From: Siphonodentalium dalli
Lineage: Eukaryota > Mollusca > Scaphopoda > Gadilida > Siphonodentaliidae
Direction: 5' to 3'
Assembly: GCA_032622095.1 (NCBI GenBank)
Contig: CP136061.1
Location: 251,855,582-251,919,581 of the forward strand
DNA length: 64,000 nt
In this document: in pieces, positions 35,287-47,022 of the stretch
Position numbering within the stretch: position 1 is the first letter of the stretch
Layout of the letters: the number at the start of each line of letters is the position of its first letter
The notes under the pieces: model-generated
Told to the model about the DNA's origin: nothing
Databases searched by the model: none
What the model saw: only the letters and a program-made list of their open reading frames with translations
Made by a program: the position numbers and the translations under genes

Positions 35287-35449
35287 ATAAGGATTAACTG
35301 TCATGTGGACTGTTTTTATGGAGATGTAACCGTGAGGTAAGTGGCCATAACTTGTATGTAAAACCCTTCGGGTTTTACACAACCTATGACCACTTACCTC
35401 ACGGTTACATCTCCATAAAAACAGTCCACATGACAGTTAATCCTTATAT
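35287..35449. mobile_element. Near-perfect palindromic MITE
   Basis: Arms AAGGATTAACTGTCATGTGG onward and their complement ending ACAGTTAATCCTT enclose a small loop with AAAACCCTTCGGGTTTTAC. Nearly the whole 160 bp can fold into one hairpin, and it has no coding capacity. Confidence 0.88.
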
Positions 35450-36005
35450 TTATATAAATTTATCGAAAAAGCAACTTTTGTAAATGAATTTAAATCGAAA
35501 AGTGTATCGTGACAAACCAGCCCAAAATATCCAATAGTACCCTTGGCAAAAGTTAACAGCAACAATTTCTTTATATTGAAACCTGATGATTTAATTTAAG
35601 TCAATCCTGCGCGAGTCCAAATGCGCCCAAAACATTACGCGTTTTTCTTTCCGGTATCGATGACGTATTGATGTAATTATGGGGTTGCAGTTATGAGCTG
35701 TTGCACGTTCACCGAGAAATAACTGCAACAAGTCACGTGGGCGCCGACCAATCGGAATGCTGGATTTAGTGATAATCACACTTAGTATGTAAATATACAT
35801 GAATATAACACATGTCACCCTACCCGTCCTTCCAGATGATGCTAATTACAGTAGTGCGCAAATCGATGATCGTAGGCACCAGGCCGCCATTGACGAAGAT
35901 ATAGAGCGAATTTGTGTACAGTGCGCTTGCTTGATCTCTTCTACGTGAGTAAAGTAGGAATTAAAAATTATAAATTAGATATGGCAATGTAAAAGATAAA
36001 AGGGC
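35450..36005. other. Intergenic, possible 5' flank of the gypsy element
   Basis: No recognised gene or intact LTR. The gag-like coding signal begins just after. Confidence 0.4.
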
Positions 36006-36661
36006 TGCGCTCATGGTTTTCCAAGCATCAAAACAAAAACAGAAGAATCGGTACAATCATTGTTGGATAGATTAAGAACATTGGCGATCGATGTTTAAGG
36101 TCAAACTAATATTCGCGATGAACCACATATGAGTGAACAATTCATCACAGGATTAACAAGTACGTCATCACGAGATACACTTTCGCGGGAAGACCCACCA
36201 ACCTTAAATGACGCAACTGATCTCCCTTTAAGAGAACATACTATTCAACAACGATTACAGTATCATAATCGTCATGGTGATAGGAAATAATAATCGCACA
36301 TATCGATCATCTCGAAATAATAATTATTCTAGTACGGAAAAAGATCATTTTCGATATGACAGCTTGAGGCTAGATTTAATGTGCCCACAACAACAGAAAG
36401 ACAGTGGCAAGGATATTCACAAGGTAGAAATTCATTTAGCTCATTTTGTCCAACTAATGATACGACCGCCCCCACGAAATGGATCACATTATACTAACAA
36501 TAGATATGATAACACATATGTTCAACAAATTCGAAATTCACAAAATTCAATCCACAAGCCCCACCTTGAAATGTATATGCCGATATTGTTTGATTCCTGG
36601 ACATAACATCAGATGGTGTCGAAGACGTTTTGGTGAAATGAATAAACATTACTGTAACTAA
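36006..36661 (+). pseudogene. Ty3/gypsy gag remnant with CCHC zinc knuckle
   Basis: A capsid-like segment in broken frames reads LLDRLRTLA near 36050 and SEQFITGLTSTSSRDTLS near 36130-36180, as in retrotransposon gag proteins. A nucleocapsid knuckle lies at 36578-36619 reading CRYCLIPGHNIRWC, which is exactly C-x2-C-x4-H-x4-C. Such knuckles bind the element RNA during particle assembly. Stops such as the one near 36098 and frame changes show decay. Confidence 0.78.
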
Positions 36662-36967
36662 AAAAATCCACTCAGAGAGGACCATCTGAATGGAATAGTG
36701 TGAAAAGAAATAGTAATAAGCACAATAACGCTCCATCATAAAATATATCTACGCACAGAGTAAAAATTGGAACGGATATGTTAGAATAAAACAAATAGAT
36801 ATGGCACAACTACTGTTCAAACACCGATTTGTCATATGTTACTGTATAAAGCTCAAAATAGATTCGACAGATCGGTAAAAACAACAGCTATATTAGATAC
36901 GCATTAACCTTACAATCAGAAACAAACGCAAAAGATAATACAGCACCGGGACAAGAATAAGTCAAAG

Positions 36968-39415
36968 TTGTCAATTCCTGAATATGAAAATAACATGAAA
37001 CTTATGAAAGGCATAAATACACAAGTGTCATCGTCCATATTAATTACAATAGGCACAAAATATCGTACCATACTGGACAGTGATGCAGACATTAGTTTGT
37101 TTTATGTTAAATATCGTGCCATACTGATCAGTGATGCAGATATTAGTTTGTTTTATGTTAAATATCGTGCCATACTGGACAGTGATGCAGACATTAGTTT
37201 GTTTTATGTTAAATATCGTGCCATACTGGACAGTGATGCAGACATTAGTTTGTTTTATGTTAAATATCGTGCCATACTGGACAGTGATGCAGACATTAGT
37301 TTGTTTTATGTTAAATATCGTGCCATACTGATCAGTGATGCAGACATTAGTTTGTTTTATGTTAAATATCGTGCCATACTGGACAGTGATGCAGATATTA
37401 GTTTGTTTTATGTTAAATATCGTGCCATACTGATCAGTGATGCAGACATTAGTTTGTTTTATGTTAAATATCGTGCCATGCTGGACAGTTATGCAGACAT
37501 TAGTTTGTTTTATGTTAAATATCGTGCCATACTGGACAGTGATGCAGACATTAGTTTGTTTTATGTTAAATATCGTGCCATACTGGACAGTGATGCAGAT
37601 ATTAGTTTGTTTTATGTTAAATATCGTGCCATACTGGACAGTGATGCAGACATTAGTTTGTTTTATGTTAAATATCGTGCCATACTGGACAGTGATGCAG
37701 ACATTAGTTTGTTTTATGTTAAATATCGTGCCATACTGATCAGTGATGCAGACATTAGTTTGTTTTATGTTAAATATCGTGCCATACTGGACAGTGATGC
37801 AGATATTAGTTTGTTTTATGTTAAATATCGTGCCATACTGATCAGTGATGCAGACATTAGTTTGTTTTATGTTAAATATCGTGCCATACTGGACAGTTAT
37901 GCAGACATTAGTTTGTTTTATGTTAAATATCGTGCCATACTGGACAGTGATGCAGACATTAGTTTGTTTTATGTTAAATATCGTGCCATACTGGACAGTG
38001 ATGCAGACATTAGTTTGTTTTATGTTAAATATCGTGCCATACTGGACAGTGATGCAGACATTAGTTTGTTTTATGTTAAATATCGTGCCATACTGATCAG
38101 TGATGCAGACATTAGTTTGTTATATGTTAAATATCGTGCCATACTGGACAGTGATGCAGATATTAGTTTGTTTTATGTTAAATATCGTGCCATACTGATC
38201 AGTGATGCAGACATTAGTTTGTTTTATGTTAAATATCGTGCCATACTGGACAGTGATGCAGACATTAGTTTGTTTTATGTTAAATATCGTGCCATACTGA
38301 TCAGTGATGCAGACATTAGTTTGTTATATGTTAAATATCGTGCCATACTGGACAGTGATGCAGACATTAGTTTGTTTTATGTTAAATATCGTGCCATACT
38401 GATCAGTGATGCAGACATTAGTTTGTTATATGTTAAATATCGTGCCATACTGGACAGTGATGCAGATATTAGTTTGTTTTATGTTAAATATCGTGCCATA
38501 CTGATCAGTGATGCAGACATTAGTTTGTTTTATGTTAAATATCGTGCCATACTGGACAGTGATGCAGACATTAGTTTGTTTTATGTTAAATATCGTGCCA
38601 TACTGATCAGTGATGCAGACATTAGTTTGTTATATGTTAAATATCGTGCCATACTGGACAGTGATGCAGATATTAGTTTGTTTTATGTTAAATATCGTGC
38701 CATACTGATCAGTGATGCAGACATTAGTTTGTTTTATGTTAAATATCGTGCCATACTGGACAGTTATGCAGACATTAGTTTGTTTTATGTTAAATATCGT
38801 GCCATACTGGACAGTGATGCAGACATTAGTTTGTTTTATGTTAAATATCGTGCCATACTGGACAGTGATGCAGACATTAGTTTGTTTTATGTTAAATATC
38901 GTGCCATACTGGACAGTGATGCAGACATTAGTTTGTTTTATGTTAAATATCGTGCCATACTGGACAGTGATGCAGATATTAGTTTGTTTTATGTTAAATA
39001 TCGTGCCATACTGATCAGTGATGCAGACATTAGTTTGTTTTATGTTAAATATCGTGCCATACTGGACAGTTATGCAGACATTAGTTTGTTTTATGTTAAA
39101 TATCGTGCCATACTGGACAGTGATGCAGACATTAGTTTGTTTTATGTTAAATATCGTGCCATACTGGACAGTGATGCAGAGTGACATTAGTTTGTGTTAT
39201 GTTAAATATCGTGCGATACTGGAGAGTGATGCAGACATTAGTTTGTTTTATGTTAAAATTGTATAACAATTTAAAATACAAACCACAATGCATCGACCTG
39301 TATTAATTGGAAGAGATTTTCTCAGTGCCAATGGCGCCAGATTGTATTTTGATCGTCAACTAATGCAAATTAATGGTAATACAGTGACATGTGTTCCGGA
39401 TATCGACATATCGAC
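36968..39415 (+). pseudogene. Retropepsin domain interrupted by 51-bp repeat expansion
   Basis: The frame starts MSIPEYENNMKLMKG and enters an aspartic-protease strand ITIGTKYRTILDSDADISLF, which aligns with the L-D-(S/T)-G-A-D active site of Ty3/gypsy proteases. Here the glycine codon is an aspartate codon. That 51-bp segment is repeated about 43 times. After the array, at about 39284-39412, comes HRPVLIGRDFLSANGA, the C-terminal I-(I/L)-G-x-D-F-L element of the same protease fold, followed by a stop. A GT insertion near 39181 breaks the long frame. The protease is not functional. Confidence 0.85.
37048..39256. repeat. 51-bp tandem array, about 43 copies
   Basis: The unit encodes 17 residues, YRAILDSDADISLFYVK. 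Variants are ACTGATCAGT for ACTGGACAGT (I for D), AGTTATGCAG for AGTGATGCAG, and TTATATG for TTTTATG. The variants occur in recurring blocks, giving a higher-order pattern. The period keeps one long plus frame open and several shorter ones on both strands, which are not separate genes. Confidence 0.97.
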
Positions 39416-39439
39416 ATAGCAAGTTGGAAATAAATTCTT

Positions 39440-40767
39440 TGCCACGCATTCTATACATGTTCAGCCAATAGACACAGGTTTTATTGGTAACGAACCAGGT
39501 TTAACAGCTGAATATTCAACTGTTAGTACACAGAGTGAAATAATTCTAGTGCTTGTTAACAATTGTAAAGATTACCATTTTAATTTACGACGTGAGTGCA
39601 TCGTGACAAAAGTAGACGCACTGCAATGTGTGGATACACCTGATCATAATAAAACATGTATAACCAGAAGAGATTAATCTAGAAGAACTACAAGTATACC
39701 AGATACATTTAGGACTGATTTAATTCCATTAATACGAAATATTAATTTCGCCGGCGCCAAGCAATGAATGGGCTTTTCCTTGGAAGATTTTGCATAAATC
39801 GATTTATAGCAGAATAAGCAGATATACGTCGGTTGAATGCTATTATCAAACCAACATTTTTTCCACTCGACCAACTAGAAGATATTTTGGCAGAAATATC
39901 TAACAGATATCGATTGTTTTCCACATACAATAATGTATTCCTATTCACCACGCAGATAGAAGTAAAGCCACTATTACTTGTTTCAGATGACAGTTTTCGT
40001 TTAATAGAGCATGTTTTGGAGCTATTGGGAGTTCCAGTGCATTTCTTCAACTCATGAATCACGTGTTAGAGGGAGTAAACGGATGTCGAGCTTATGTTAA
40101 TGATTTTATTTTATATTCAGTCGGCAGGCTTTCTCACTTACGGCTTATTCAAGAGGTATTTGATAGACATAGGAAGTTTAATATAATTATAAAGTTAAAG
40201 AAAATGTTGTTTCTTTAAGATGGATGTTCATATTTGGGCCATATCGTTGATCAACATGGGGTTAGACCAGATGCAAATAAATTGAAAGCAATTCAAAATT
40301 TAAAGCCGCCAACTAATCTGAATCCAGAAATGTCATAGAATTATTCTTATGGTTCAGGAAATTAATTCCTAAATTCAGCGAAATATGTGAACCGTTAGTA
40401 GAATTAACAAAGGAAAACACATAATATGTATGGACGGATCAGTGTGCTAAGGCATTTAAGAAATAAAAAACATCCTTTAACGGAAGCGAAATATCTTGAA
40501 TATCCAGATAAAAACAAACCCTTTATAATGTATACTGACGCTAGAGCTATTGCGGCATTAATTTCACAGTCACCTGACCCAGGTGACCCATGTATATTAA
40601 GATATACTATGTAAAATCCAATACATTTTATTTCAGCATGGCTGAATAAAACTCAAATTAATTCATGGAGTACATTGGAGAACGAAAGTTTTGCCATTTA
40701 TTGGGCAATAAATAATTGCAATTTTACATTATTGGATCCCGACTACTGGAAAAAACTTATCGTAAAT
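39440..40767 (+). pseudogene. Ty3/gypsy reverse transcriptase and RNase H, 5' part
   Basis: Decayed pol sequence in several frames. LMNHVLEGVNGCRAYVNDF and ILYS at about 40050-40120 correspond to the RT region with the catalytic Y-x-D-D box (here YVND). SYLGHIVDQHGVRPD (about 40231-40275) is the conserved end of RT. FIMYTDARAIAALISQ (about 40530-40580) and SAWLNKTQINSWSTLENESF (about 40635-40700) are RNase H segments. The sequence stops at about 40767, where foreign DNA with inverted ends begins, and resumes at 47023. Confidence 0.82.
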
Positions 40768-41205
40768 GCCAGATTTGTCATATCAGGTTTAAACCTGGTC
40801 TATGTAAACCTCTAGGTCTAAACCGCCATCTGACAGCTAACTCTGTTTTAAACCCGATACCACAGGTATAAGTGACTATTCGGCATCTCTGGTTTAAACC
40901 TGGTCCAGCTAGACCAATGGTTTGGCAGTAGTGTCTCTGTATCGTCGAGATAATTAATTGTTCTCTACTAATGCGGACCGTCGCGTTCTATTGATTGCGA
41001 AAATCAATAATTACCACAGTGAGCATAGATTTTTGGAAATATATATGCAAGAAGTACTCACACCTATAAAGTGTGTGGGGATAAGTTTTTGTCAATTTCG
41101 ATATATTTTTTTGCGTTTTATAAGCTTAAACCGGCAACTAAACCATATAATTCGACTGTCCAGCTAAACAAGTCTTACCGAGGCTAAACCTTAGATGACG
41201 AATCC

Positions 41206-41755
41206 GTATTTTATCGATCACGGTTTAGAATTGTCAAACAATCAGATAAAAGGGGTGGAGCTGTAAATAATCTTGAGTGAGGGCGTGTCTAAGTGCCGAC
41301 TGCCGACTGGTGTTATCATGTCACAGTTGATTCATTCGCACGCGAGCTTTGCTCAGATATGGACATGCTCCTTCAATATGAGTTTTACAACTATATTGCG
41401 CCTTTTTATTTGGCTTCTGGCAATCACAAATACTGGTGTTTTCTACCAATTCTGTTCAAGGGTTCAACGTTTTAATTCTGATACCGAAACGATGCTACTG
41501 CATGACCAGATATGCTATACACATAGTTTGCGATCCAAAAATTATATTGCTATATGGATCAAATTATCACTTATTTTGATACAGATCATACCACACAGCT
41601 CAACTCTGGCTACGCCCATAAATTCCCTTAATATTCCACTTTGTGAATTTATGTATGACGGAAAATTTATGACGTTGAAAAAAGCAACGCATGTAATATA
41701 TTTCTTTATTAAGAGCTGTCCCTGATGGTTGACCACTTCAAGCAGTTTAGATGTC
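41206..41755. other. Unrecognised sequence downstream of the recombinase gene
   Basis: A 150-codon plus-strand frame (41273-41725) is present but shows no recognised domain and no supporting context. I do not call it a gene. Confidence 0.3.
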
Positions 41756-41759
41756 ACTT

Positions 41760-41900
41760 CTGGTGACATTATACAGTTATCGCCCGCGCGTGAGTGAGAC
41801 ACGGGGATTTGTCGCCCGCTCGAGACCGGAGGGTGACATTCCGGTCGAGAGCGGGTGACAAATCCCCGTGTCTCACGAAGGCAAGGGTGATAACTGTTTT
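41760..41900. repeat. Palindromic hairpin H, copy 1
   Basis: ATACAGTTATCGCCCGC, then GAGACACGGGGATTTGTCGC and CCGCTCGAGACCGG, mirrored by CCGGTCGAGAGCGGGTGACA, AATCCCCGTGTCTC and GGTGATAACTGTTTTGTTAT. It lies just beyond the 3' end of the recombinase gene. Relatives are at 44170-44335 and 44698-44870. Confidence 0.88.
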
Positions 41901-41922
41901 GTTATACGACCCTACCCATATG

Positions 41923-43794
41923 TTACTGCAAATCATAACTCGAGTTGGGATACAGGTAGAAACTTGTTAAACACATAATTGTATAGTAACTGCTTCGTTG
42001 GCTATTCAGAAAACATGTGTACACTATATATATGTTTGTCAACATTGAATAAATAATGAGCAATGAAATAATGTTCATTTGTGATTGTATACGTTTATCG
42101 TTACATTGCATCCACTCGCAAAATTGAATCCGTTTGCAGAGTCGCTCTTTGTAGCAGAACTTGCTATATTCAGATTTTATCTGCTTGTCAGTTGGAGATA
42201 CACCGGTAGCTGGTATGGGTTCATGTGTAACTGTATCCGTATCGTTACCATCGCTTCCGTATATATTCAATGCTTGACTAACAGTTTCTGATATATTTCT
42301 TTTCTTTTTGTCATTTACATGGCTTGAGTAGTGCCTGAGACTGCTTTCACTCTTATGCCTAGAAACACACATTATATGCCTGCTATCGACACCAGCTTGA
42401 TCCAAAATTGTTATACTTGTAGAACGCACCGAATGGTTTGTGTATATTTGTGATAATCTCGCCATTTTGGAGATGCTAGCCATCATACCACCGATAGTGT
42501 TCTTCCCAATAGGCGAACAACAGTACCACTTGGAATCATCCGTAAAGGAATTTCTCGGTTTTTGCCACAGACATTCTATTTCGGAGTTCTGTCTTGAAAT
42601 ATATTTCTCGAAGGAAAGCACTGGACAGTTCTTGTTACCTGAAAGGGAATATATATTGAATTTAATTATTTTGGCATTATTAAATTTGCAAGAAGGGTTT
42701 GAACCTTGTGGCTGTTGAGGGAGGGAAATATAAGTATATGTACATGAATAGGAAATGTAACATGAACAAATGCATGGGCCTTCTCTGTGATTTATTTCGG
42801 CATACACTGTACTGTACTATCGGTGGCATACTCTGATAGAAAGTGGACTATATATGTTAGTTTCTTCGATAGCTAGCAGGTGCAGCCTATGACGTCACGC
42901 TCCGGGGACTGCAATTGACAAGATATGTAAGTTTCATTGGATTTCTTCGATCGATATAGTATAGGGCTAACATGCGTCGAGAAATAGCCAAAACAAAAAC
43001 ATTTCGCAGTGCTGGCAGATACTCGGTACAATTCCGTTTCATTGCATTTGGAAACGGCGTGTCTATTATAATAATGCAGTGGTCGTGTTCTCATTGTTTA
43101 ATATACAGCGTAAATGTATATAATCACTGAACTCACCTCTTTGTTCATACATCCTGCCTTCCGTTGCCTTGTCATCAGAAATATCTCCTCTGTGATTTTT
43201 GTCAAGTTCATCAACATGTTGGTATACATATCTGCGTCCCGTATCATCCGCTGCTATCCGAAACGTCGACTTCGTCATTTCGCGAAGATTTTCTCGTCCT
43301 CTGCGGCACAGAAATATCATCAATTCAAACCAAACCTTTTTCTGAAGTCCCGTGGGTGTCTCGCCGCTGTACAATTGGCGGAGGTCTCCATCAGAGATCG
43401 GCGGATGGTAGTCCGTGGTGCCTAGTCCCTTCCGTTTGAGGTCTTTCACTACAGCTTGGTAAACAGAGTTACTGGTGTTGAATTCAGGGTCTGCAATTAT
43501 GTCTATATCCTTATGGTCCGTTAAAAAACGTTTTAGTCCAAACCGGAGTGCCACAATTCCAGATTTCTTAAAATAAGTCCCATCTTGTTTCCTGACGCCG
43601 GCATAAAAGTCCCTGAGAGAAACATTCAGCTCTCTCACATCAAAGTTTTCAAAATCTGCACTTTTACCACATTCCATGAGGAATTGTCGGAAACATTTCA
43701 CAGCTACACCTGTCGCTCTCTTGGTATTGATAGAATCCTTGGCATCTAAAAGCTCCTTAATATAATCTTCAGTTGGATTCATAAAGCGAGTCAT
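41923..43794 (-). CDS. Crypton-type tyrosine recombinase (DUF3504-like), two exons
   Basis: Exon 1 runs 43794 to 43137 and exon 2 runs 42704 to 41926, with the stop at 41923-41925. They are joined by a 432-bp intron with an AGAG/GTGAGT donor and a CACAAG/GTTCAA acceptor, phase 1, giving about 479 aa. Residues 1-130 contain an N-terminal SAM-like helical domain with DFYAGVRKQDGTYFKKSGI. The catalytic domain shows CRRGRENLR (164-171), KNH (199-201), NHSVR (H310, R313), H336 and Y345 in SSLRHY. This is the R-K-H-x-x-R-H-Y pattern of tyrosine recombinases, as in Crypton transposons and the DUF3504 proteins derived from them. It would cut and rejoin DNA at paired sites. All key residues are present, so it may be intact. 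Its own promoter was not identified. Palindromic hairpins of one family lie on both sides. Confidence 0.83.
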
Positions 43795-44165
43795 TTTGTC
43801 GAATCAGTTGTCGTCGTCTGCTTTTCGCGAAGAGAAATAATGTCGATCGGTGTAAGGAACGTAACTCAAAACAACAAAGGATGGTTAACATTCGGAATAC
43901 GTTGGGCCAACGCTAATTTGCCAACACCACGGGATGCGTTTTTTGTGTTTTCGTGTGTCTTATAAACACTGTGAATTATGCGTTCGGTAAGATTCGGGCA
44001 TTTCCGGAGATCTCTCTGGAGCGGTCAATAACTGAATCAATATTACCCTCGAGTGCCTAATAAGCTAGTGACAGGGCTGCACTTGGAATCTGTCGTATAT
44101 CAGGTGGTGTCATTCCTACCAATCAGGGAACGGCAATTAGGGGAGGAGAAGACGGAAGTATAACA
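43795..44165. other. Upstream region of the recombinase gene
   Basis: No gene. A GAGCGGTCAATAACTGA segment and ACCCTCGAGTGC at about 44013-44060 recur as GAGCGGTCAATAACTGAGAA and ACCCTCGAGGGC near 45700, each followed by a CCAATCAG motif, so this is a duplicated block. Confidence 0.5.
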
Positions 44166-44340
44166 ATATACAGTTGTTTCCCGATGTCGAGGGAGACATT
44201 GAGATTTGTCACCCGCTCGAGAACGGAATGTCTCCCGAGGAGCACAGCTCATAGGGAGACATTCCGTTCTCGAGCGGGTGACAAATCTCGATGTCTCCCG
44301 AGAAGAAGGGCAACAACTGTTTTGTTATCCGATTATACCA
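44165..44340. repeat. Palindromic hairpin H, copy 2
   Basis: GGGAGACATTGAGATTTGTC, ACCCGCTCGAGAACGGAATG and TCTCCC are mirrored after a short loop by GGGAGACATTCCGTTCTCGA, GCGGGTGACAAATCTCGATG and TCTCCC. ATACAGTTGTTTCCC precedes it and CAACAACTGTTTTGTTAT follows it, as in the other copies. It lies upstream of the recombinase gene start. Confidence 0.88.
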
Positions 44341-44697
44341 CAGAAACAAATCCTTGCCATCCACACGCACGATGTCGCACTGAGTCACGAGTGCTTTCTT
44401 TCCCGATGATGTATATTTTCAGTAACTAGTTATCGCTCTGTTCCATAAACGATAGTCGAGCCGTTAAGCGTTTGATAATCAGCGTTTATTTACGATCAAT
44501 ATTAGTGTTCACTAAATATATGCAAATTAGCAAACACCACAACTGGTGCGATTTGCGAATCCGTGGGGTATATAAGATCTATGATTTTAGTATATTATAG
44601 TGATGTGAAATAGATGAGTTACTGCAATGTGTGTTTGGAGATATTCTTGCATTATAACATCAGGCGGGCGACAAATACAATTTCTCCCGGCTTAGCG

Positions 44698-44870
44698 GGC
44701 GACAGTATACAGTTGTCGCCCGCGATTGAGTGAGACACGGGGATTTGTCGCCCGCTCGAGACCTGGAATGTCACCCGATGGCGGCCCGAGGGTGACATTC
44801 CAGGTCGAGAGCGGCGACAAATCCCGTGTCTCACGAAAACAAGGGTGACAACTGGTTTGTTATCTGACAA
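44698..44870. repeat. Palindromic hairpin H, copy 3
   Basis: Same orientation and nearly the same arms as copy 1: ATACAGTTGTCGCCCGCG, GAGACACGGGGATTTGTCGC, then a mirrored half ending GGTGACAACTGGTTTGTTAT. An extra GCGGGCGACA pair lies just to the left (44664-44700). Confidence 0.88.
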
Positions 44871-46310
44871 AGGAGTACACACGAACCTCCTTAATAGCAG
44901 ACATAAATGCGCGCATATACTCTTTAATCCAGTTCGGAAAGTTAATTTTATGTTGGAATCCTCGCTATTTAGAAAATACAACATTCATAATCTGGATCAA
45001 TAAACAGACCCATCATTTGTGCAGCTATTCTCCGGTCAGTTTGCTGGCCGCATGGTGGGAATCGGTTCACGGAAAGAGGAGTAAAGCAATTTCGAAGTTG
45101 AGTAGCCATGCAGCGAAATGTTCGGTTTCGTTTCAAAAATGAGCGTAAAGACGCAGGCAGACGTGTTAATTTCCTGATCGCTAAATTGTGAAACTAACAC
45201 GATGTAGTTGTGCAAAAAGAAATTGACATATGTTACAGATTGTTACGCAACATAAGGGTATTCTTCTGAAATCTGAGGAATGTATTTCCGAAAAGAAATA
45301 GTCAATTGATAAACAGTAAAGAGTGGCTATTTGATCTTTAGAGCTTATACATAAACGTATTTGTAACGTATGCACATCGTATGTGTAATTGTCTGCAGCA
45401 TACCAACTGCATAATAAGGTTTATCTATTTGTCCCACGGTATTTATTATTGATATAAAAAGGTCAAATAGGAACATTACATATTATAACGGATTTGTGTA
45501 CATGATAACACCATTTATACATAGCGTGCTTTAATTGCAAATAAAAAACACACAATAATGCAAATTAGCAAACACCACAGTTCGCGGTTGTTATGAAACA
45601 GTGGGGTTTATAAAAACAGTGTTTTCTGAAATTATTAGAGAGCAGTGAGAGAATCTCTGCACGTTGAGTTCTTCATAGTTCTATGTTTACTGGTAACAGC
45701 TGAGCGGTCAATAACTGAGAAAATGTTACCCTCGAGGGCAATAAGTGATTTGCGGCCCGCCATTGTGACGCACACTCAACCAATCAGAAGAGAGGGAAAT
45801 TGGATGAAGGATAACAATGTGATTTGTCACGTGGCAGGAAATGGGCCAATCAGAAGTGTGGGAAATAGGGAGGAGTGTAACAAACCTCTTGGTCCAGGAT
45901 TGACTCGATTATGGATCCTTTATTCAGCGTCAGGGTATTGCGGCCCATCTGTGCGATAGGAACACGTGACACCTTTGCACACATTTTGATCATTTGAACT
46001 TTTTAATTTGAAAATGGTTTTAATTAAATTTAAAACGCACACAAATTTATTTAAATTTAAAATGTGATATCTTACTCAATTTAACAGCACATTTTTTTAA
46101 TTTTGTTTTAATTTCTCATATTTTCAAATAAACATTTTTAAAAACCGAACGCCGTTATACCATCCGTCAGGTTGTCCCGAGTCACCAACCTAATTTGGTT
46201 GAGATCAGTCAAGGGGTATGGGGGAAAAGTTGCGAACAGACAAACTTACACCCAGATAGACAGCTCCTATACCCTTTAATATATACATATATATAATACT
46301 AACCTCGATT
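44871..46310. other. No recognised gene; duplicated promoter-like segment
   Basis: An ATGCAAATTAGCAAACACCAC segment followed by GTGGGG and a TATA-like box occurs at about 44519-44575 and again at 45557-45612. The octamer ATGCAAAT plus TATA spacing looks promoter-like, but no conserved gene follows. The rest has no coding signal I can support. Confidence 0.45.
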
Positions 46311-46598
46311 TATCAGCGACTAACCACCGGGGCCTATTAACCCCGATTTATCACTGACTAAAGCACCGGAGCCTACTAACCCAGATTTATCACCGACTAA
46401 CCACCGGGGCCTACTAACCCCGATTTATCACATACTAAACCACCGGGGCCTACTAACCCCGATGTATCACCGACTAACCACCGGGCCTACTAACCCCGAT
46501 TTATCACCGACTAACCACCGGGGCCTGCTAACCCCGATTTATCACCGACTAACCACCGAGCTTACTAACCCCGATTTATCACCGACTAACCACCGATA
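46310..46598. repeat. Tandem repeat of about 36-38 bp, about 8 copies
   Basis: Units read CCGACTAACCACCGGGGCCT then ACTAACCCCGATTTATCA, with small indels. The short open frame at 46462-46668 is a by-product. Confidence 0.92.
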
Positions 46599-46930
46599 TA
46601 CATGTATAAGTACACCAACTTTCGAGTTTGCGGGTAAAGCAACTTGCAGAAAATCTATCACAAAGTGATGACCAGCACGTGGAAATCGTGATGAGAGACA
46701 TGCCCTGTGTCAGATAGAATTAAACCCAGAATGAGATCGGATTAATGGTCCATGAGTAATTCTTGTTTTTCAATGAGTAAATCCAATGAGCGTGCACGCA
46801 TTCGCGATAATTTATTACATTTCAATAACCATTATATCGGTCTGTCTTTTTGTTCGATTGGTGAGAGGGTAGATTGACTGCATGCTCACCGAATCGATTT
46901 GTCAATTAGCTGGCAACTGAACGACAAAAA
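46599..46930. other. No recognised gene
   Basis: Unique sequence between the tandem array and the right end of the insertion. I see nothing specific in it. Confidence 0.4.
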
Positions 46931-47022
46931 CTCCCCCCTTAGACCCGGTTTGGCTGGACCACCAATGTAGATTTAAACCAGGTTTAAACTCGGAGGTTTA
47001 AACCGGAGATGACGAATCCGGC

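Larger units (their letters stand above)
40768..47022. mobile_element. 6.25-kb insertion with inverted ends inside the gypsy pol
   Basis: The left end GCCAGATTTGTCATATCAGG plus TTTAAACCTGG is mirrored at the right end by GTTTAAACCGGAGATGACGA and ATCCGGC (to 47022). RNase H coding sequence of the gypsy element is present on both outer sides, so the insertion limits are clear to within a few bases. No obvious target-site duplication was seen. An inner copy of the same end (CTTAGATGACGAATCCG) near 41188-41205 suggests that a MITE of about 435 bp occupies 40768-41205 and that the block is composite. It contains a Crypton-type recombinase gene, three hairpins and a tandem array. Confidence 0.72.

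Noticed and set aside
38630-39187. 185-codon minus-strand ORF in the 51-bp array
   Set aside because: It is a by-product of a repeat period divisible by three. The plus frame has the protease relationship.
41273-41725. 150-codon plus-strand ORF beside the recombinase gene
   Set aside because: No domain, homologue or splice signal was recognised, and the frame alone is weak evidence.
45645-45959. 104-codon ORF with a short hydrophobic N-terminus resembling a signal peptide
   Set aside because: It starts at GTG rather than ATG, the hydrophobic stretch is short, and no splice donor or relative supports it.
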